Below, piece after piece: positions 17,988 through 27,461 of a stretch of DNA of 64,000 nucleotides; within the stretch, counting starts at the first letter, position 1, and each line of letters starts with the position of its first letter. The notes beneath the pieces were generated by a model, which saw only the letters and a program-made list of their open reading frames with translations, ran no database searches and was not told the DNA's origin. Origin of the DNA: Alphaproteobacteria bacterium (lineage in GTDB: Bacteria > Pseudomonadota > Alphaproteobacteria > RF32 > CAG-239); contig SUUJ01000003.1 in assembly GCA_015062585.1 (NCBI GenBank), forward strand, positions 37,538 through 101,537. Reading direction: 5' to 3'. Position numbers and translations under genes: made by a program.

Positions 17988-19328
17988 TTATTCGTCATCA
18001 TTTTCATCGGAAATAATAATTTCTTTTTTCTTCATTTTTATTCTGGTTATGCGCATATTATCAACCTCCATAACCTCATAAAAACCATATTCATCTTCAA
18101 CCTTATCGCCAACTTTAGGAATTTGTCCCAATAGTCCGAATACATATCCGCCGATTGTTGATTCTTCGTGCTCAACCTCGGGCAATTCCATACATTCGAA
18201 AGCATCTTCAATCAAAAATGTACCTTCAAACTCGCAAATAGTTTCATCAATTTTCTTAATCGGTTCACAGGACGGAACATCATGTTCATCCAAAATATCA
18301 CCGACTAATTCTTCCAAAATATCTTCCATTGTGAGCATACCGGCAGTTCCGCCATATTCGTCAACTACTATTGCAAGATGTATTCTTTCACACATCATTT
18401 CTTGCAAAATTTCGGAAATAGATTTGTTTTCGGGTACAAATAAAATTTTGCGAGAAATCTTCTTCAAGAAATCTTTATCGGCTTTTTCTCCGCTATGTTC
18501 CAGAAAATCTCTGATATGTATCATTCCGACCACATGGTCGCGATCTTTATCACAAATCGGAAAACGGTTGTGACCGTGCTTTTTAATAAAATCCAAAGCT
18601 TCTTCAAATGAATAATGCGTATAAAGACACTTCATATCTTGTCTCGGCATCATAATTTCATGAGCGCAAATTTCCGAAAAATTGATGGCATTTTGAATAA
18701 TTTCGCCTTCGGTTTCATCAATAATACCGGCACCTTGTGAAGCATCAATAATGATTTTAATTTCTTCTTCCGAATGGGCATTTTCATCTTCGACAGCCTG
18801 TCTTACCCCCATTGCCTTCAAAATCCAAATTGATACATGGTCAAAAATCCAAATAAACGGCGAAAAAATTCTGTTAAAAGTATACAACGCCGGTGCGATT
18901 CGCAAAACATAGCGTTCGGTATCCTGAATAGCCAAAGATTTCGGCACCAATTCGCCTAACACCACATGCAACAATGTAATAAATGTAAAGGCCACACCAA
19001 AGCTGATTGAATGCAACAACACCGGATTATCTGCCAACCAATAACCGAAACATTGTTCCAAAAGCTTTGAAACAGCCGGTTCGCCTATCCAACCCAAACC
19101 AAGTGAAGCAATGGTAATACCCAGTTGAATTGCACTCAAATAAGTATTTAGCCTATCATTTATTTTTAGCGCAATTTTTGCACGTTTGCTGCCTTGATGA
19201 GCAAGCTCTTCCAATTTTGAGCGTCTTATTTTAACAATAGAAAATTCTGAAACTACGAAAAAAGCATTGGCAAAAACCAAAAACAAAACCAACGCGATGT
19301 TGATTGCATACATATAAGCGGGTGTCAT
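17988..19328 (-). CDS. CNNM/CorC/HlyC family membrane protein with CBS domains
   Basis: The 446-residue product starts with a DUF21 (CNNM) membrane domain of about four helices (residues 1-200, including NAFFVVSEFSIVKIRRSK and the LGLGWIGEPA loop). A CBS-domain pair follows (about 215-340, with MMPRQDM and VDEYGGTAGMLTMEDILEELVGDI), then a C-terminal CorC_HlyC domain with the STIGGYVFGLLG phrase. These proteins are linked to Mg2+ export or tolerance and were formerly called hemolysins. It is monocistronic, with its own terminator. The exact transported ion is inferred from the family. Confidence 0.9.
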   Translation of the reverse strand: MTPAYMYAINIALVLFLVFANAFFVVSEFSIVKIRRSKLEELAHQGSKRAKIALKINDRLNTYLSAIQLGITIASLGLGWIGEPAVSKLLEQCFGYWLADNPVLLHSISFGVAFTFITLLHVVLGELVPKSLAIQDTERYVLRIAPALYTFNRIFSPFIWIFDHVSIWILKAMGVRQAVEDENAHSEEEIKIIIDASQGAGIIDETEGEIIQNAINFSEICAHEIMMPRQDMKCLYTHYSFEEALDFIKKHGHNRFPICDKDRDHVVGMIHIRDFLEHSGEKADKDFLKKISRKILFVPENKSISEILQEMMCERIHLAIVVDEYGGTAGMLTMEDILEELVGDILDEHDVPSCEPIKKIDETICEFEGTFLIEDAFECMELPEVEHEESTIGGYVFGLLGQIPKVGDKVEDEYGFYEVMEVDNMRITRIKMKKKEIIISDENDDE

Positions 19329-19618
19329 AACTCTAAATCAGGTACCTCATAAAATATCAAAAAAACAAGAACATACTACATACTAATATTTGCTTTGTCA
19401 ACGAATGAAAACACGAAATAGAAAAGTTATAAAAAAATATGTTGCCTTATACATCAAACAATGATATGTTACCCCAATCTTTTGATATTATTAGTTACAT
19501 ATATTAGTATAACTTCAGGTGTTTTTCATCTTACTTTCGTTATTCTAACACCATAAGTGTAACTATTTTATTAAAAGCCGTTAAATAAAACCGCAAAATA
19601 AATAAAAATAACAAGCAT

Positions 19619-20089
19619 ATGAAGAAGTTCGAAAAAAAACAACTGGATTTCCTCTTAACATTACCTAAAGAGGAACTGGCACATCATGTAGGAAATATTT
19701 ATCCTTCGGTGCAAATGGAATTATTTCAAAATTTTCCTGAAACATTTAAGATCTTGTCCGACAGAGTTAACATTATCACACCTGTGGTAAGAAAAATGTT
19801 AGCCAGCCATAAAAAAATTTGGTTGGATGTCTTAAAAAAGCAACCCTTCTCCTATGAGGACGAAGCAGCCATGATAAAGCTGTGGCCCGAGATTACAAAA
19901 GAGATTCAAGACAGTCGTATAGAAAACGATTGCTTGCTTCCCGAAACCGAAAAGGCTTACTATAACCTCTGTAAAAAAAATCCTAATCTGCCAAGAATTA
20001 AATATATTTGGCACCCCGCTTTCAATGAGCAAGAGGAAAAAGAGGAAACGATTGAGCAGATGATTCAGGATCTGGAATTGCTTTCTTAA
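19619..20089 (+). CDS. Hypothetical protein, family not recognised
   Basis: This 156-residue, soluble, charged and mostly helical protein has no signal peptide or membrane segment, and I recognise no family. Visible features are a start rich in Lys/Glu, a run of short helices with Trp residues (IWLDVLKKQP, KLWPEI), and an acidic tail EEKEETIEQMIQDLELLS. The gene lies alone between the CorC-type gene and groEL. No good ribosome site precedes the ATG, and the 290 bases upstream are AT-rich without other features. The frame is closed by a strong terminator shared with groEL, which supports a real transcription unit. Confidence 0.7.
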   Translation: MKKFEKKQLDFLLTLPKEELAHHVGNIYPSVQMELFQNFPETFKILSDRVNIITPVVRKMLASHKKIWLDVLKKQPFSYEDEAAMIKLWPEITKEIQDSRIENDCLLPETEKAYYNLCKKNPNLPRIKYIWHPAFNEQEEKEETIEQMIQDLELLS

Positions 20090-20112
20090 TTAAGCATCTG
20101 ATACTTTCAAAA

Positions 20113-20150
20113 AAAACGACAGCCATTAAAAAGCTGTCGTTTTCTTTTTT
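20113..20150. terminator. Bidirectional terminator between the hypothetical gene and groEL
   Basis: AAAACGACAGC (20113-20123) pairs perfectly with GCTGTCGTTTT (20133-20143), with T-rich sequence following and an A-run preceding, so it serves both converging genes. Confidence 0.88.
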
Positions 20151-20164
20151 TCTAGTTTTTTTAC

Positions 20165-21829
<1,665 letters not shown>

Positions 21830-21837
21830 TTATAAAA

Positions 21838-22128
21838 CTATTCTTCTACGACGCCCAAAATTTCAGCTTCTTTAATAATCAGCCTGGTCTCGCCGTTAAC
21901 CTTTACTTCAGTTCCTGACCACTTGCCGAACAATACCTTATCACCAACTTTAACATTTAAAGGAACAACTTGTCCTGTTTCAGCTCTATATCCATCTCCT
22001 ATGGCTTCAACAATACCCTCCGATGGTTTTTCTTTGGCTGTATCCGGAATAATAATTCCGCCCGCAGTCTTAGTACTTTCTTCCAATCTTTTCACTAACA
22101 CTCTGTCATGCAAAGGTCTGATTTTCAT
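21838..22128 (-). CDS. groES: 10-kDa co-chaperonin GroES
   Basis: GroES caps the GroEL ring. The product begins [14 protein letters not shown] and contains the mobile-loop region [19 protein letters not shown] and the [12 protein letters not shown] segment; 96 residues is the normal size. An in-frame ATG at 22143 is less likely because it forms part of the GGAG ribosome site that is well placed for ATG 22128. A promoter-like element shared with htpG lies 40 to 70 bases upstream. No CIRCE inverted repeat is visible. Confidence 0.97.
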   Translation of the reverse strand: MKIRPLHDRVLVKRLEESTKTAGGIIIPDTAKEKPSEGIVEAIGDGYRAETGQVVPLNVKVGDKVLFGKWSGTEVKVNGETRLIIKEAEILGVVEE

Positions 22129-22167
22129 TTTGTAATACTCCATTATATTTAATTTACGCTAATCTTT

Positions 22168-22197
22168 TAGTTAGTTACCAAAATACAACTTGTCAAG
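22168..22197 (-). promoter_or_regulatory. Candidate heat-shock promoter of groES-groEL
   Basis: Read on the minus strand, CTTG is followed after 15 bases by GGTAACTAACTA. Seen as a two-box promoter this is TTGACA, 17 bases, TAACTA. The same CTTG and GTNACTAACTA parts, at identical spacing, stand before htpG, suggesting a common (possibly RpoH-type) promoter. Confidence 0.55.
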
Positions 22198-22208
22198 AGT
22201 CTGTTCAC

Positions 22209-22237
22209 AAAAAAATGCCCTTTTAAACAAGGGCATT
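22209..22237 (-). terminator. Terminator of the channel gene
   Basis: AATGCCCTT (22214-22222) pairs with AAGGGCATT (22229-22237). On the minus strand the stem is followed by a run of seven T, so it ends the transcript of the ion channel gene before the groES promoter. Confidence 0.8.
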
Positions 22238-22259
22238 CTTTTATAATTGTTAAATCAAA

Positions 22260-23024
22260 TTATTTAGTTTCATTTTTCTTGATAATGGTCAATGTTTGCG
22301 TAATAGCCGCAACCAAGAAGCTGACTACGAACAAGAATGAGAACAAAGCCACACTGCCAAAGAATATCCAAGCCTGCGGATATATAAAGCTGATTTCACG
22401 AGCCACAGCACTCATCCAACCATCCATAACAAACAACTTAACCAATGTATACATTGCCATTCCTAAATCGGCAAACATCGAAAAACTGTCGCCATAGAAA
22501 TTTACGGCCAAAATAGCAAATACATAAAACGAAATTACAAAAATTCCCAAAAAAGCAAAGAACAGCGGCAACAATTCCAAAAATATGCCGATCAGTTTAT
22601 CCATTTTTGCAAATTTGGAAACATATTTAAACAATCTGAACAATCTGAATGTTCTAAATACAATAAACGAGCTGGCTACGGGCACCGAAGATATAACAAC
22701 GATAATCAAATCAAATATATTCCAACCTGATTTAAAAAACTTCTTTTTCAAAGCAAATATCTTCAAGAACATTTCCACTATAAAAATACCCATAAACAGT
22801 CTGTCTAAAAAGTAAAGCAAATTTCCATAGTAAAAATCCATTGTCGGAGATGTCATCAAACCAAGCACAACAGCATTGGCCAAAATCACAAACATAATAA
22901 ACATCTCAAATGTAAAACCGGTAACCAATTTGGTCAAACGCCTTTGGTCATCATCATAATACAAAGAATCAACAAACTTTTTAGTTTTACCTGATTTTTT
23001 GTCATTTTTCTTTTCAGCAACCAT
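22260..23024 (-). CDS. Voltage-gated cation channel, six-helix bacterial type
   Basis: The 254-residue product has six hydrophobic segments in the Ion_trans pattern. Segment S4 carries regularly spaced positive charges, Arg124, Arg127, Arg130 and Lys133, in FRTFRLFRLFK, so it should sense voltage. The pore loop between S5 and S6 reads KLFVMDGWMSAV. It aligns with the selectivity filter of bacterial sodium channels (TLESW) but has Asp201-Gly202-Trp203, closer to the E-G-W filter of calcium channels. It likely forms a homotetramer in the inner membrane. Sodium or calcium selectivity cannot be decided. It is the last gene before groES, 18 bases after the prepilin peptidase gene. Confidence 0.85.
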   Translation of the reverse strand: MVAEKKNDKKSGKTKKFVDSLYYDDDQRRLTKLVTGFTFEMFIMFVILANAVVLGLMTSPTMDFYYGNLLYFLDRLFMGIFIVEMFLKIFALKKKFFKSGWNIFDLIIVVISSVPVASSFIVFRTFRLFRLFKYVSKFAKMDKLIGIFLELLPLFFAFLGIFVISFYVFAILAVNFYGDSFSMFADLGMAMYTLVKLFVMDGWMSAVAREISFIYPQAWIFFGSVALFSFLFVVSFLVAAITQTLTIIKKNETK

Positions 23025-23042
23025 AACTTTTCTCCCTGATAT

Positions 23043-23705
23043 CTAAAATCTCAATATTGCTACTACGATTCCGGCAATAGCAATCATAGGCCCGAACGCC
23101 AAAGATTTTTTCCTTTGAACCAAAGCCCAAACAATACCCAATATCGACGCACCGGCGATAACATTTAACAATCCCTCTACACCAAGCCATGCACCTAGTG
23201 CCGACAATAATTTTATATCACCACCGCCAAACGCATCTTTTTTATACCATACAATTAACAAGCATACCAACACCGGCAAGAAATATCCTACCATTGCGCC
23301 GATTACACTATCTTCTATCTGCAAATTGCTCAATCCGAAACAAGCAACAAACACACCCAATAACAACAGCGGAATTGTCAAAATATCCGGCAACAACAAA
23401 CTTCTGAAATCAATTTCTGCCAACAACAACAGCAAGCAGATGTACAAGGTCAAAAATGCCGGCGCGATATTACTTGTAAAGAATAATCCCAAAGCAACTA
23501 CTAAAGCGCTAAACAGACCGCACATCAACGAACGCCACATAAATTTTTTGTAAAGTTTAGTCTTCCTGATGGCTTTCAATTTTTTTTCATGTCTGAACAA
23601 CTCAACCAAAGCCCCTGCAAAAGTAGCCGGCATAAATTTATTAAATCGTCTTGCCATATACGGCACACAAAATCCGAAAACAAGCGCACAAAAAACAAAG
23701 AGCAT
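23043..23705 (-). CDS. Type IV prepilin peptidase-like aspartyl protease (A24)
   Basis: This 220-residue multi-helix membrane protein carries the two aspartates of the A24 peptidase family: Asp99 in EIDFRSLLLPD and Asp163 in the GGGDIKLL motif (the GxGD signature). The family cleaves the leader of type IV pilin-like precursors. The N-terminal cysteine-bearing methyltransferase domain of bifunctional PilD enzymes is absent or reduced; residues 1-60 lack CxxC pairs. No pilin or secretion genes are nearby, so the substrates are unknown. It is located between htpG and the channel gene on the same strand. Confidence 0.85.
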   Translation of the reverse strand: MLFVFCALVFGFCVPYMARRFNKFMPATFAGALVELFRHEKKLKAIRKTKLYKKFMWRSLMCGLFSALVVALGLFFTSNIAPAFLTLYICLLLLLAEIDFRSLLLPDILTIPLLLLGVFVACFGLSNLQIEDSVIGAMVGYFLPVLVCLLIVWYKKDAFGGGDIKLLSALGAWLGVEGLLNVIAGASILGIVWALVQRKKSLAFGPMIAIAGIVVAILRF

Positions 23706-23761
23706 AATCGATTCCTTTCGCTATTATGCCCTTTGATTATCACAAAAAAGATAAAATTTGA

Positions 23762-25603
23762 TTAACTTAACGAGTTTAAGATATAACTGCTTATCTTTTC
23801 CGCATAAAATGACGGATCGGATATCGGCTCGCCTTCAGCAACTTTTGACTGATCGAGCAATACTTTGGCAATTTCCTCAACTTTTGCCTTGTTATTTTCA
23901 CTCATAACCATATCGCTGAGTTTAATAATCAGCGGATGATACGGATTAAGTTCCAAAATTCTGGTTGATGCAAAAGCGGTTTGTTGCTGATGATTTTTCA
24001 TCAATCTTTCGAGATGCAAGCTCATTTGTCCGCCCTCAACAGTCAGACTTACCGGTGAGGTAGTCAATTTTTCGGTTGAAGTAACTTTACCTACTTCGTT
24101 TTTCAACAATTCGCTCATAAATTCACACAGCTTTTCCAAACTTCCTTCATCAGCTTTTTTCTCCGCTCTTTTCCATGTCATATCAACATCAGCCTGAGAA
24201 ATATGCTTGATAGCATAACCCTTAAAATTAGGCAAAACCTGAGGCCAAAATTCGTCAATCGGTTCGTTCATAAGCAAAACCTCGATTCCTTTTTGCTTAA
24301 AAGCTTCCAATTGCGGATTATTGCGCAATACGGCAATATCATCACCGGTAATATAATAAATTGCCTTTTGGTCTTTGTCGCAACGAGCAATATACTCATC
24401 CAATGAAGTCAGCTTTTCATTATCATTAGTTGAATAAAAATAAGATATTTCTGCTATTTCTTCACGATTTTTAATATCTTCGTAAATACCTTCTTTCAAA
24501 ACAATACCGAAGTTTTTCCAAAATTCGATATAGTCATCATAATTTTTGGCTTTCTTTTTCAATTCTTTCAAAAGGCGTGAAACCGTGCCGTTTTTTATTT
24601 TTTCCATCAAAGGCGAATTTTGCAGCATTTCGCGAGATATATTCAAAGGCAAATCCGCACTGTCAACAACACCTTTTACAAAACGCAAATAATTAGGCAT
24701 CAATTGTTCGATTTTGTCAGAGATAAACACTTTATTTATATATAGCTTAAACGAATTTTTCTTATCCGGCTGAAACAAATCATACGGAGCTTTTTGCGGT
24801 ACAAACAACAATCCGGTATATTCCAAATTGCCTTCAGCCTTAAAATGCAAGGTCAGCCAAGGATCATCAAAATTATGCGAAATATGTTGATAAAAATCTT
24901 TGTACTGATCTTTGGTAATTTCGGCTTTATTTCTCGCCCACAGAGCCGAACCTTTGTTAATAACTTCTTCGCCGACCTTATCCAAATCGAGTACAATCTT
25001 ATAATCTATATGGTCTGAATAAGTTCTTACAATTTGTCTTAAATAAATGGTATCGACATAGTTTTTTTCATCTTTTTTCAAAAACAACTTGATATCGGTA
25101 CCGTTAACATCTTTGTTGGTTTCAGTAATTTCAAAACCGTCGATTCCATTCGAAACCCATTTCCAAGCTTGGTCTTCTCCGGCTTTTTTAGTAACAATTT
25201 CGACTTTATCTGCCACCATAAATGCCGAATAAAAACCCACGCCGAACTGTCCGATAAGCTCACAAATAGAGCCATTATCCGAAGCATTTTTAACAAAATC
25301 GGCAGTACCGGACTTGGCAATTGTACCCAAATGATCAATCAAGTCTTGTTTGTTCATTCCGATTCCATTGTCCGAAACGGTTAGAGTATTTTCTTTTTCA
25401 TCAGGCTTCAAAATTATCTTAAACTCGCCCGAAGCCTTAGCAATATCAGGATTGGTCAACGCCAAATATCTCAGTTTATCGCAAGCATCCGAAGCATTGG
25501 ATATTAACTCTCTTAAAAATATTTGTTTTTCGGAATAAAGTGAATTTATCACAATGTCGAGCATTTTGCTGACATCAGCCTGAAAAGCTATTTTATCGGA
25601 CAT
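23762..25603 (-). CDS. htpG: Chaperone protein HtpG (Hsp90)
   Basis: Bacterial Hsp90, a dimeric ATP-dependent chaperone. The 613-residue product contains the GHKL ATPase motifs: ELISNASDACDKLR, DNGIGM, LGTIAKSGT and GQFGVGFYSAFMV. The middle domain (about 230-490) and C-terminal dimerisation domain follow. ATG 25603 was chosen because AAGGAG lies 9 bases upstream; an in-frame TTG at 25612 overlaps that ribosome site. The upstream region contains the CTTG/GTNACTAACTA element also found before groES. Confidence 0.97.
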   Translation of the reverse strand: MSDKIAFQADVSKMLDIVINSLYSEKQIFLRELISNASDACDKLRYLALTNPDIAKASGEFKIILKPDEKENTLTVSDNGIGMNKQDLIDHLGTIAKSGTADFVKNASDNGSICELIGQFGVGFYSAFMVADKVEIVTKKAGEDQAWKWVSNGIDGFEITETNKDVNGTDIKLFLKKDEKNYVDTIYLRQIVRTYSDHIDYKIVLDLDKVGEEVINKGSALWARNKAEITKDQYKDFYQHISHNFDDPWLTLHFKAEGNLEYTGLLFVPQKAPYDLFQPDKKNSFKLYINKVFISDKIEQLMPNYLRFVKGVVDSADLPLNISREMLQNSPLMEKIKNGTVSRLLKELKKKAKNYDDYIEFWKNFGIVLKEGIYEDIKNREEIAEISYFYSTNDNEKLTSLDEYIARCDKDQKAIYYITGDDIAVLRNNPQLEAFKQKGIEVLLMNEPIDEFWPQVLPNFKGYAIKHISQADVDMTWKRAEKKADEGSLEKLCEFMSELLKNEVGKVTSTEKLTTSPVSLTVEGGQMSLHLERLMKNHQQQTAFASTRILELNPYHPLIIKLSDMVMSENNKAKVEEIAKVLLDQSKVAEGEPISDPSFYAEKISSYILNSLS

Positions 25604-25647
25604 AAAGTACAACTCCTTTAAGTTTTTTTATTGCATAACTATATCCA

Positions 25648-25677
25648 TAGTTAGTAACTTTTTTTGCTCATTGCAAG
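25648..25677 (-). promoter_or_regulatory. Candidate heat-shock promoter of htpG
   Basis: On the minus strand, CTTG is followed after 15 bases by GTTACTAACTA, the same arrangement as before groES. As a two-box promoter it reads TTGCAA, 17 bases, TAACTA. Confidence 0.55.
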
Positions 25678-25754
25678 ATTATACTTGATTTATTTTGCAA
25701 ATTGGTTACATTGTAGTCTGATTTTTTAATAAACAACTATTGGAGTTTAATATA

Positions 25755-25994
25755 ATGGTATCTGTTGTTAATGATGCTTGCGTAAAATGTAAATCTTGCG
25801 TAGAAGTATGCCCTGTTGATGCTTTTCGTGAAGCTGAAAATATGTTGGTAATTGACCCTGATGTATGTATTGATTGTGGCGTTTGCATTTCTGAATGCCC
25901 TCAAGAAGCTATCACTCCTGAAGATGAAGCTGATGAAAAATGGGTTAAATACGCTCAAGAAAATGCTAAAAATTTGCCAAATGCAAATGAGTAA
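25755..25994 (+). CDS. Ferredoxin with two [4Fe-4S] motifs
   Basis: The 79-residue product contains two iron-sulfur motifs of the CxxCxxCxxxCP form, [12 protein letters not shown] and [12 protein letters not shown], followed by an acidic tail. It is related to the FdxA family of proteobacterial ferredoxins. The usual FdxA first motif has an insertion that makes a 7Fe protein; here both motifs are regular, so two [4Fe-4S] clusters are expected. ATG 25755 is preceded by TTGGAG; an in-frame TTG at 25740 overlaps that site. It is a monocistronic gene with a terminator after it, and the electron partner is unknown. Confidence 0.92.
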   Translation: MVSVVNDACVKCKSCVEVCPVDAFREAENMLVIDPDVCIDCGVCISECPQEAITPEDEADEKWVKYAQENAKNLPNANE

Positions 25995-26016
25995 TTTTTA
26001 ACAAATATAAATAAAA

Positions 26017-26052
26017 AAAACTCCTCTTTTGGCAAAGAAAGGGGAGTTTTTT
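26017..26052 (+). terminator. Terminator after the ferredoxin gene
   Basis: AAAACTCC (26017-26024) pairs with GGAGTTTT (26043-26050), the stem continues through TCTTT/AAAGA, and a T-run follows. The adenosine kinase start lies 20 bases further. Confidence 0.8.
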
Positions 26053-26070
26053 ATCTGTTAGCGAGGTATA

Positions 26071-27096
26071 ATGATTAAGCAAACTGAAATTGCAACATAT
26101 TACGATGTAGTAGGTATCGGCAATGCCATTGTTGATGTTTTGGCCAAGGTCGGCGATCGATTCTTAACCGAGCGCAATTTACCCAAAGGTTGTATGACCT
26201 TACTAAACGCTCAAGATGCCGGCAAAATTTATGCCGACATTGTTCCCGAATGTCAAGTATCAGGCGGTTCGGCAGCCAACACTGTCGCCGGATTGGCTTC
26301 ACTTGGCGGAGCACCGGCTTTTATCGGCAAAGTTCACGACGATTTGCTCGGACAAGAGTTTACCAAAGATATCGGCTCGGCAGGTATTGACTTTTTTACC
26401 GCACCTTTGAAAGAAGGTCCGATGACCGGCCGTTCTATTGTTTTGGTCACTCCCGATGCTCAACGCTCTATGTTTACTTACCTCGGCGCAAACACCTATT
26501 TAAGCGAAGAAGATATTGATGAAAACATTATCAAAGCCAGTCGCATTACCTATATTGAAGGCTATATTCTAGATTATGATAACGGTATCAATATTGCCAA
26601 AAAAGCCGCTGAGATTGCCCACAAATACAATCGCCAAGTTGCTTATACCTTATCGGATATCTGCTGTATCAAAGACAAAGAAGATATCTTGTTAGAATTT
26701 ATCAAAGAAAATGTTGATATATTGTTTGCCAACGAAGCTGAGATAAAAGCCTTGTTCAAGGGCGAAGATTTTTATAATTGCTTAGATTTAATAAAACCTC
26801 ATGTCGAAATAGCCGCTATCACTCGCAGTTCAAAAGGCTCGGCTATTGTCAATGGTCGCACCACCACCTTTGTCGAAGCCGAAGTTGTTGACAATGTTGT
26901 CGACACAACCGGTGCCGGCGATTTGTATGCAGCAGGATTCTTATATGGTATGACCCAAGGCCGTTCTCTTGGCACTTGTGCCATTATCGGTTCTATTGCC
27001 GCCGCCGAAATAATCTCGCACTATGGCGCCAGACCGGAAATTTCTTTGCGCGGAATGGTCAGAAATAAGTTATTATCCTACGGCAAACGAGCTTAA
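26071..27096 (+). CDS. PfkB-family sugar kinase, probable adenosine kinase
   Basis: The 341-residue product is a ribokinase-fold kinase: GIGNAIVDVLAKV near the start, GGSAANT at 65-71, and the anion-hole/catalytic motif DTTGAGD at 278-284 with Asp284 as base. Segments such as SMFTYLGA, FANEAE and the C-terminal AAEIISHYGARPE match the alphaproteobacterial adenosine kinase group. It would phosphorylate adenosine to AMP, complementing the purine phosphorylase. The ribosome site GAGG is close to the ATG. It stands alone between two terminators. Other PfkB substrates are possible but less likely. Confidence 0.85.
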   Translation: MIKQTEIATYYDVVGIGNAIVDVLAKVGDRFLTERNLPKGCMTLLNAQDAGKIYADIVPECQVSGGSAANTVAGLASLGGAPAFIGKVHDDLLGQEFTKDIGSAGIDFFTAPLKEGPMTGRSIVLVTPDAQRSMFTYLGANTYLSEEDIDENIIKASRITYIEGYILDYDNGINIAKKAAEIAHKYNRQVAYTLSDICCIKDKEDILLEFIKENVDILFANEAEIKALFKGEDFYNCLDLIKPHVEIAAITRSSKGSAIVNGRTTTFVEAEVVDNVVDTTGAGDLYAAGFLYGMTQGRSLGTCAIIGSIAAAEIISHYGARPEISLRGMVRNKLLSYGKRA

Positions 27097-27117
27097 CCTA
27101 AACCGATTATACTTTCA

Positions 27118-27154
27118 ATAGCTCAATTTTATACAAATTGAGCTATCATTTTTT
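27118..27154 (+). terminator. Terminator after the adenosine kinase gene
   Basis: ATAGCTCAATTT (27118-27129) pairs perfectly with AAATTGAGCTAT (27135-27146), followed by CATTTTTTT. Confidence 0.88.
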
Positions 27155-27234
27155 TATTGAAATTTAAATTCATAAGTGTATTTTGTAGAAAATTTTATAC
27201 ATGTCTGACAAACAAAAGTCCTTGAAATTTTGCC

Positions 27235-27448
27235 GCATGACCTTTTTTCTCAATTAAAGTGTCATGCTGGAAATAAAATGCGAACGCGGTGTACAAAATA
27301 AGGTACATAAGTGAGCATTTTATGACATGATGATACTTTAGGGCATGACGCTTTTTCTCATAAAGTGTCATGCTGGAAATAAAATGCGAACGCGGTGTAC
27401 AAAATAAGGTACATAAGTGAGCATTTTATGACATGATGACACTTTAGG
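27235..27448. repeat. Tandem pair of palindromic repeat units upstream of typA
   Basis: The stretch 27097-27461 has no gene. It holds the terminator above and then two direct copies of an 86-base palindromic unit, 27255-27340 and 27361-27446, with a period of 106 bases because about 20 flanking bases (GCATGAC and a T-rich part) are copied too. The units differ at one position. Each has outer arms TAAAGTGTCAT/ATGATACTTTA or ATGACACTTTA, inner arms ATAAAATGC/GCATTTTAT and a core TGTAC/GTACA. The right arm of copy 2 abuts the AGGAG ribosome site of typA. It is best called a REP/MITE-like element; no transposase is present. Confidence 0.85.
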
Positions 27449-27461
27449 AGAAAAAGAAAAG

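Noticed and set aside
19329..19618. tRNA or small RNA gene in the gap before the hypothetical protein
   Set aside because: AT-rich sequence without a T-loop (GTTCRA) motif, acceptor stem pairing or terminator hairpin.
22129..22260. CIRCE/HrcA operator upstream of groES
   Set aside because: The TTAGCACTC/GAGTGCTAA inverted repeat is not present in the interval.
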